From an uncultured Pelagibacteraceae bacterium (lineage in GTDB: Bacteria > Pseudomonadota > Alphaproteobacteria > Pelagibacterales > Pelagibacteraceae), in assembly GCA_902614975.1 (NCBI GenBank), contig CACMND010000003.1, positions 1 through 64,000 on the forward strand: a stretch of 64,000 nucleotides of DNA, written 5' to 3'. The notes under the pieces were generated by a model, which saw only the letters and a list, made by a program, of their open reading frames with translations, was not told the origin of the DNA and made no database searches. Every line of letters starts with the position of its first letter. Positions within the stretch are counted from its first letter, which is position 1. This document shows, piece by piece, positions 61,560 to 64,000 of this stretch. The translations under genes and the position numbers were made by a program.

Positions 61560-62783
61560 ATGCAAAACGAATTAAACAAAGTCAGATTCTCAGTAAAACC
61601 TTTAAAATCCAATGATAATAAAGTTGTTGAACTAGCGCGAACTGTCGGAATACATCCTCTAGCGTATCAAGAACTTCCTTACGATCCAGAGTATTCTTTT
61701 TATGCTGGAAGATTAAATCCAGAGGTGCTTTCACATGCAACAGCTGATGAAATGTATTGGAAAGTAAGACAAGAGGTAATATTTCGTCATACTGGAGAAC
61801 ATCCCTATGAAATATCTGGTCCTGATGCAGAAAAACTTTTACAAAAAATATTCACAAGAGATATCTCAAAAGTAAAAGTAGGAAGGTGCTCTTACCAATT
61901 CGCTTGTTACAACGATGGAGGCATGCTTACAGATGGAGTTTTACTAAAACTTGAAGAAAATAAATTCTGGTTTGTTCAAGCTGATGGTGATCTTTTTTCG
62001 TGGTATAAAGCGCACACTGATAATCTTAATGTAAAAATATCTGACCCTGACGTTTGGGTAAGTCAAATTCAAGGACCAAAATCTATGGATCTTTTAAAAG
62101 TTTTAAGTAAAGAAACTTTTCCTGAGAATTGGAAATATTTTGATTGGAAAGAAATAACTATACTAAATGAAAAGGTAATCATAAGTAGATCAGGTTTTAG
62201 TAATGAACTTGGTTGGGAAATTTATTTTAGAAAAAATAATAATACTGAAAAAGTTGGGGATTACATACTTGAGGAAGGAAAAAAAATGGGAATGATACTT
62301 ACAGGGACCCCTGGTTTCAGATGTAAAAGAATAGAATCTGGATTATTATCAGCTGGCCAAGACTTTAACCATGAAACAAATCCATATGATGTCGGGTTAG
62401 GTAAGTATGTCGATTTAAAAAAAAATTATTTTATTGGAAAATCAGCATTGATGACTGCCGATAAAGAAAAAAGATGTTGGGGAATACGAGTAGAAAATGG
62501 AACAGGTTTAAAAGGAACTTACATAAAATTTAATAATGAAGTAATTGGAAAAATTACATCAAGTACCTGGTCTCCTTTTCAAAAATGTGGTGTTGGAATA
62601 GTTTTAATGAATTCTACAAAACATAAACCAGGATTAATAGTGGATGTTAGTTGCAATGATAATAAAATTAATAAAGGTGAGATATGCGCCTTACCAATGT
62701 ATGACTTTAAAAATGAAATTGTAAGAGGTTTAAAAATCGATATTCCAACAGGTCCTTCTCCGTGGTCAGGAATAAAAAAATAA
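61560..62783 (+). CDS. GcvT-like aminomethyltransferase (THF-dependent methyltransferase)
   Basis: The 407-residue protein has the GcvT fold with Y-E-I-S-G-P-D-A-E-K near 82-91, I-Q-G-P-K-S near 165-170, R-S-G-F-S-N-E-L-G-W-E near 209-219, C-K-R-I-E-S-G-L-L near 258-266 and the P-Y-D-V-G-L-G near 278-284 substrate region. It is not the H-protein-linked glycine-cleavage T-protein by context (no gcvHP nearby) and has a long N-terminus; related enzymes include DmdA and dimethylglycine/other demethylases. It starts at an ATG without Shine-Dalgarno, divergent from the peptide ABC genes, and overlaps the next gene by 22 bp. Confidence 0.78.
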   Translation: MQNELNKVRFSVKPLKSNDNKVVELARTVGIHPLAYQELPYDPEYSFYAGRLNPEVLSHATADEMYWKVRQEVIFRHTGEHPYEISGPDAEKLLQKIFTRDISKVKVGRCSYQFACYNDGGMLTDGVLLKLEENKFWFVQADGDLFSWYKAHTDNLNVKISDPDVWVSQIQGPKSMDLLKVLSKETFPENWKYFDWKEITILNEKVIISRSGFSNELGWEIYFRKNNNTEKVGDYILEEGKKMGMILTGTPGFRCKRIESGLLSAGQDFNHETNPYDVGLGKYVDLKKNYFIGKSALMTADKEKRCWGIRVENGTGLKGTYIKFNNEVIGKITSSTWSPFQKCGVGIVLMNSTKHKPGLIVDVSCNDNKINKGEICALPMYDFKNEIVRGLKIDIPTGPSPWSGIKK

Positions 62784-63457
62784 TAATAGCAATTGGTGGT
62801 GGTGGATTTACACATTCTTCTGACGAAGACTTGGATGAATATGTAATAAATCAAGTTAATAAATCAAAAATCAATATCGGTTTTTTACCTACAGCTAGCA
62901 ATGATAATCAAGAAAAAACCGATCTTTTTTATAAAAGATTTAAATCAAAAAAATTTAAATTATCTCATTTTAATCTCTGTTCAAGTGTGGAAGGTTTTAA
63001 TGAATGGTTGTTAAACAAAGATATAATTTATGTGGGAGGTGGTAATACCTCTGACATGATTAATATTTGGAAAAGACATAATCTTATCAAAGTCTTTAAA
63101 GATGCATATGAAAAAGGAATAATTCTGAGTGGAATAAGTGCAGGAGCTGTTTGTTGGTTTGATTGGATATTATCAGATTCAGTTAATAAAGAGTTGAGTC
63201 CATTAAAAGGAATAAATCTTTTAGATGGAAGTTGCACACCACACTCATCAGATAATAATCGACTTCGACAATTTATTTCAGAAATTAAAGATGGAAATTT
63301 GCCAGATGGAATAGCTATTGATGATGGTGTAGCTGTGCTTTTTATTGACGGAGTTCCTTCAGAGGTTTATTCTTCAAGAATAAATCACGACGCTTATTAT
63401 GTGACTAGACATGATAAGATAAGTTTAAAAACATATATAAAAAATTTAAATGGATAA
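62762..63457 (+). CDS. Peptidase E-like serine peptidase (S51 family)
   Basis: 231 residues with the S51 nucleophile motif G-I-S-A-G-A-V-C-W near 121-129, preceded by G-G-G-N-T near 92-96. PepE-type enzymes remove N-terminal Asp from dipeptides, and cyanophycinase belongs to the same family. The GTG start at 62762 lies inside the end of the methyltransferase gene. Co-expression with a peptide-type ABC system nearby fits peptide catabolism. Confidence 0.82.
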   Translation: MVRNKKIIIAIGGGGFTHSSDEDLDEYVINQVNKSKINIGFLPTASNDNQEKTDLFYKRFKSKKFKLSHFNLCSSVEGFNEWLLNKDIIYVGGGNTSDMINIWKRHNLIKVFKDAYEKGIILSGISAGAVCWFDWILSDSVNKELSPLKGINLLDGSCTPHSSDNNRLRQFISEIKDGNLPDGIAIDDGVAVLFIDGVPSEVYSSRINHDAYYVTRHDKISLKTYIKNLNG

Positions 63458-64000
63458 TATTAAAGCCAGTAACAAAATTTTTAGCATTGAAGATGCAAAA
63501 AAACTATCGAAGAAAAGATTACCAAAGCTAGTTTATGATTTTATTGATGGTGCATCAGGAGATGAAAAATTATCAGAAATTAATAGTTTTGCTTTAGATC
63601 AAATACGTCTTGAGCCAAGAGTTCTAAGAAATGTAGAGGAAAGAAAACTAAAAAAAAATATTCTTGGATTTAACTATGATTATCCTTTTGGTTTTGCCCC
63701 AATGGGCATGACAAATCTTTCATGGCCAGGTGCAGACTCTATGCTGGCAAAAGAGAGTGCAAGAAATAATATACCAACTTGTGTATCGATGGCTTCAACA
63801 ACTACCTTAGAAAAAATGTATGAGCTTTCAGAAGGTCATTCATGGCTTCAACTTTATATTTTTCAGGATGAAGCTTTTGTCATGGAATTGCTCGATAGAG
63901 CAGAAAAAACTGGTTATGAAGTTGCTATACTTACTGTTGATGTTCCGGTTTTATCTAGGAGAACTAGAGATGATAAAAATGGATTTTCATATCCATTTAA
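63450..64000 (+). CDS. lldD: FMN-dependent alpha-hydroxy-acid oxidase (LldD-like), 3' end cut by window
   Basis: Starts M-D-N-I-K at 63450, overlapping the peptidase E stop by 8 bp, and stays open to the window end (about 183 residues seen). Family features are the N-terminal Y-D-F-I-D-G-A-S-G-D-E region (about 29-39), F-G-F-A-P-M-G-M-T (about 77-85) and L-Q-L-Y-I-F-Q-D (about 133-140), which bind FMN and substrate. It would oxidise L-lactate, glycolate or a related 2-hydroxy acid. The active-site His and Arg lie beyond the window. Confidence 0.88.
   Translation, partial: MDNIKASNKIFSIEDAKKLSKKRLPKLVYDFIDGASGDEKLSEINSFALDQIRLEPRVLRNVEERKLKKNILGFNYDYPFGFAPMGMTNLSWPGADSMLAKESARNNIPTCVSMASTTTLEKMYELSEGHSWLQLYIFQDEAFVMELLDRAEKTGYEVAILTVDVPVLSRRTRDDKNGFSYPF

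Noticed and set aside
61560-62783. Assigning the GcvT-like gene as DMSP demethylase (dmdA).
   Set aside because: It shares the fold, but length, N-terminus and neighbours do not specifically point to DmdA, so only the family is claimed.
1-64000. tRNA, rRNA, CRISPR, insertion sequence, prophage or integrase signals.
   Set aside because: No tRNA-like cloverleaf with CCA-adjacent features, no direct repeat arrays, and no transposase or integrase motifs were found while reading the gaps and proteins.

Overview
The window looks like a 64 kb chromosomal segment of a SAR11-type alphaproteobacterium (Candidatus Pelagibacter or a close relative). The base composition is very A+T rich and the genes are tightly packed: no gap reaches 300 bp, the largest is about 180 bp, and ATGA or TAATG overlaps are common. 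The content is a streamlined marine heterotroph's set: methylated-amine and one-carbon genes, high-affinity ABC importers, no mobile elements, no CRISPR, and no tRNA or rRNA that I could find. The order sarcosine oxidase, formate-THF ligase, iron alcohol dehydrogenase, TMAO/betaine transporter, TMAO demethylase, ammonium transporter agrees with what I remember of cultured Pelagibacter genomes; that is recollection, not a search.

Layout. 1-3127: a window-cut SRAP/YedK gene, then a GNAT acetyltransferase, an unknown protein and a BT1-type carrier. 3131-10029: four-subunit sarcosine oxidase (soxBDAG), divergent from formate-THF ligase. 10026-13376: a class I amidotransferase, an iron alcohol dehydrogenase and trimethylamine monooxygenase (tmm). 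13386-25842 is one long minus-strand run. It holds the TMAO/betaine importer (tmoX, two unknown envelope proteins, tmoV, a fused double permease tmoW), then a GpsA-family dehydrogenase, then a CUT1-type sugar/osmolyte importer ending in a GH63-type hydrolase. 25984-39680 is a plus-strand run: TMAO demethylase (tdm), a small putative winged-helix protein, a FAD amine dehydrogenase, a glutamine-synthetase-like ligase, the three N-methylglutamate-synthase-like subunits, an Amt transporter, a type III GS/GmaS-like enzyme and a diaminopropionate ammonia-lyase-like enzyme. 39686-53697 is housekeeping: photolyase, YjbQ, ZapE, a cupin, BamB-like and YfgM-like proteins, aconitase, LysE, CsaA, ArgE, aldehyde dehydrogenase, agmatinase family (with a newly noticed 44-residue membrane ORF coupled to it), a metallopeptidase and a cyclophilin. 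53686-64000: FadN-type beta-oxidation protein, a dipeptide/opine-type ABC importer, a GcvT-like methyltransferase, peptidase E and an alpha-hydroxy-acid oxidase cut by the window edge.

How the genes work together (inference from families). TMA is oxidised to TMAO by Tmm, or TMAO is imported by TmoXVW. Tdm splits TMAO to dimethylamine and formaldehyde. Methylamine can enter through Amt and be captured by GmaS and N-methylglutamate synthase. A SoxBDAG- or MgdABCD-type enzyme passes the methyl group to THF, and Fhs links C1-THF to formate and ATP. The textbook dimethylamine monooxygenase is not in the window, so an unassigned FAD enzyme in the cluster is a candidate for that gap.

The most unusual regulatory pattern is that all three solute-binding-protein genes are followed inside their operons by a terminator-like hairpin before the permease genes. 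An Amt operon shows the same arrangement on the other strand.
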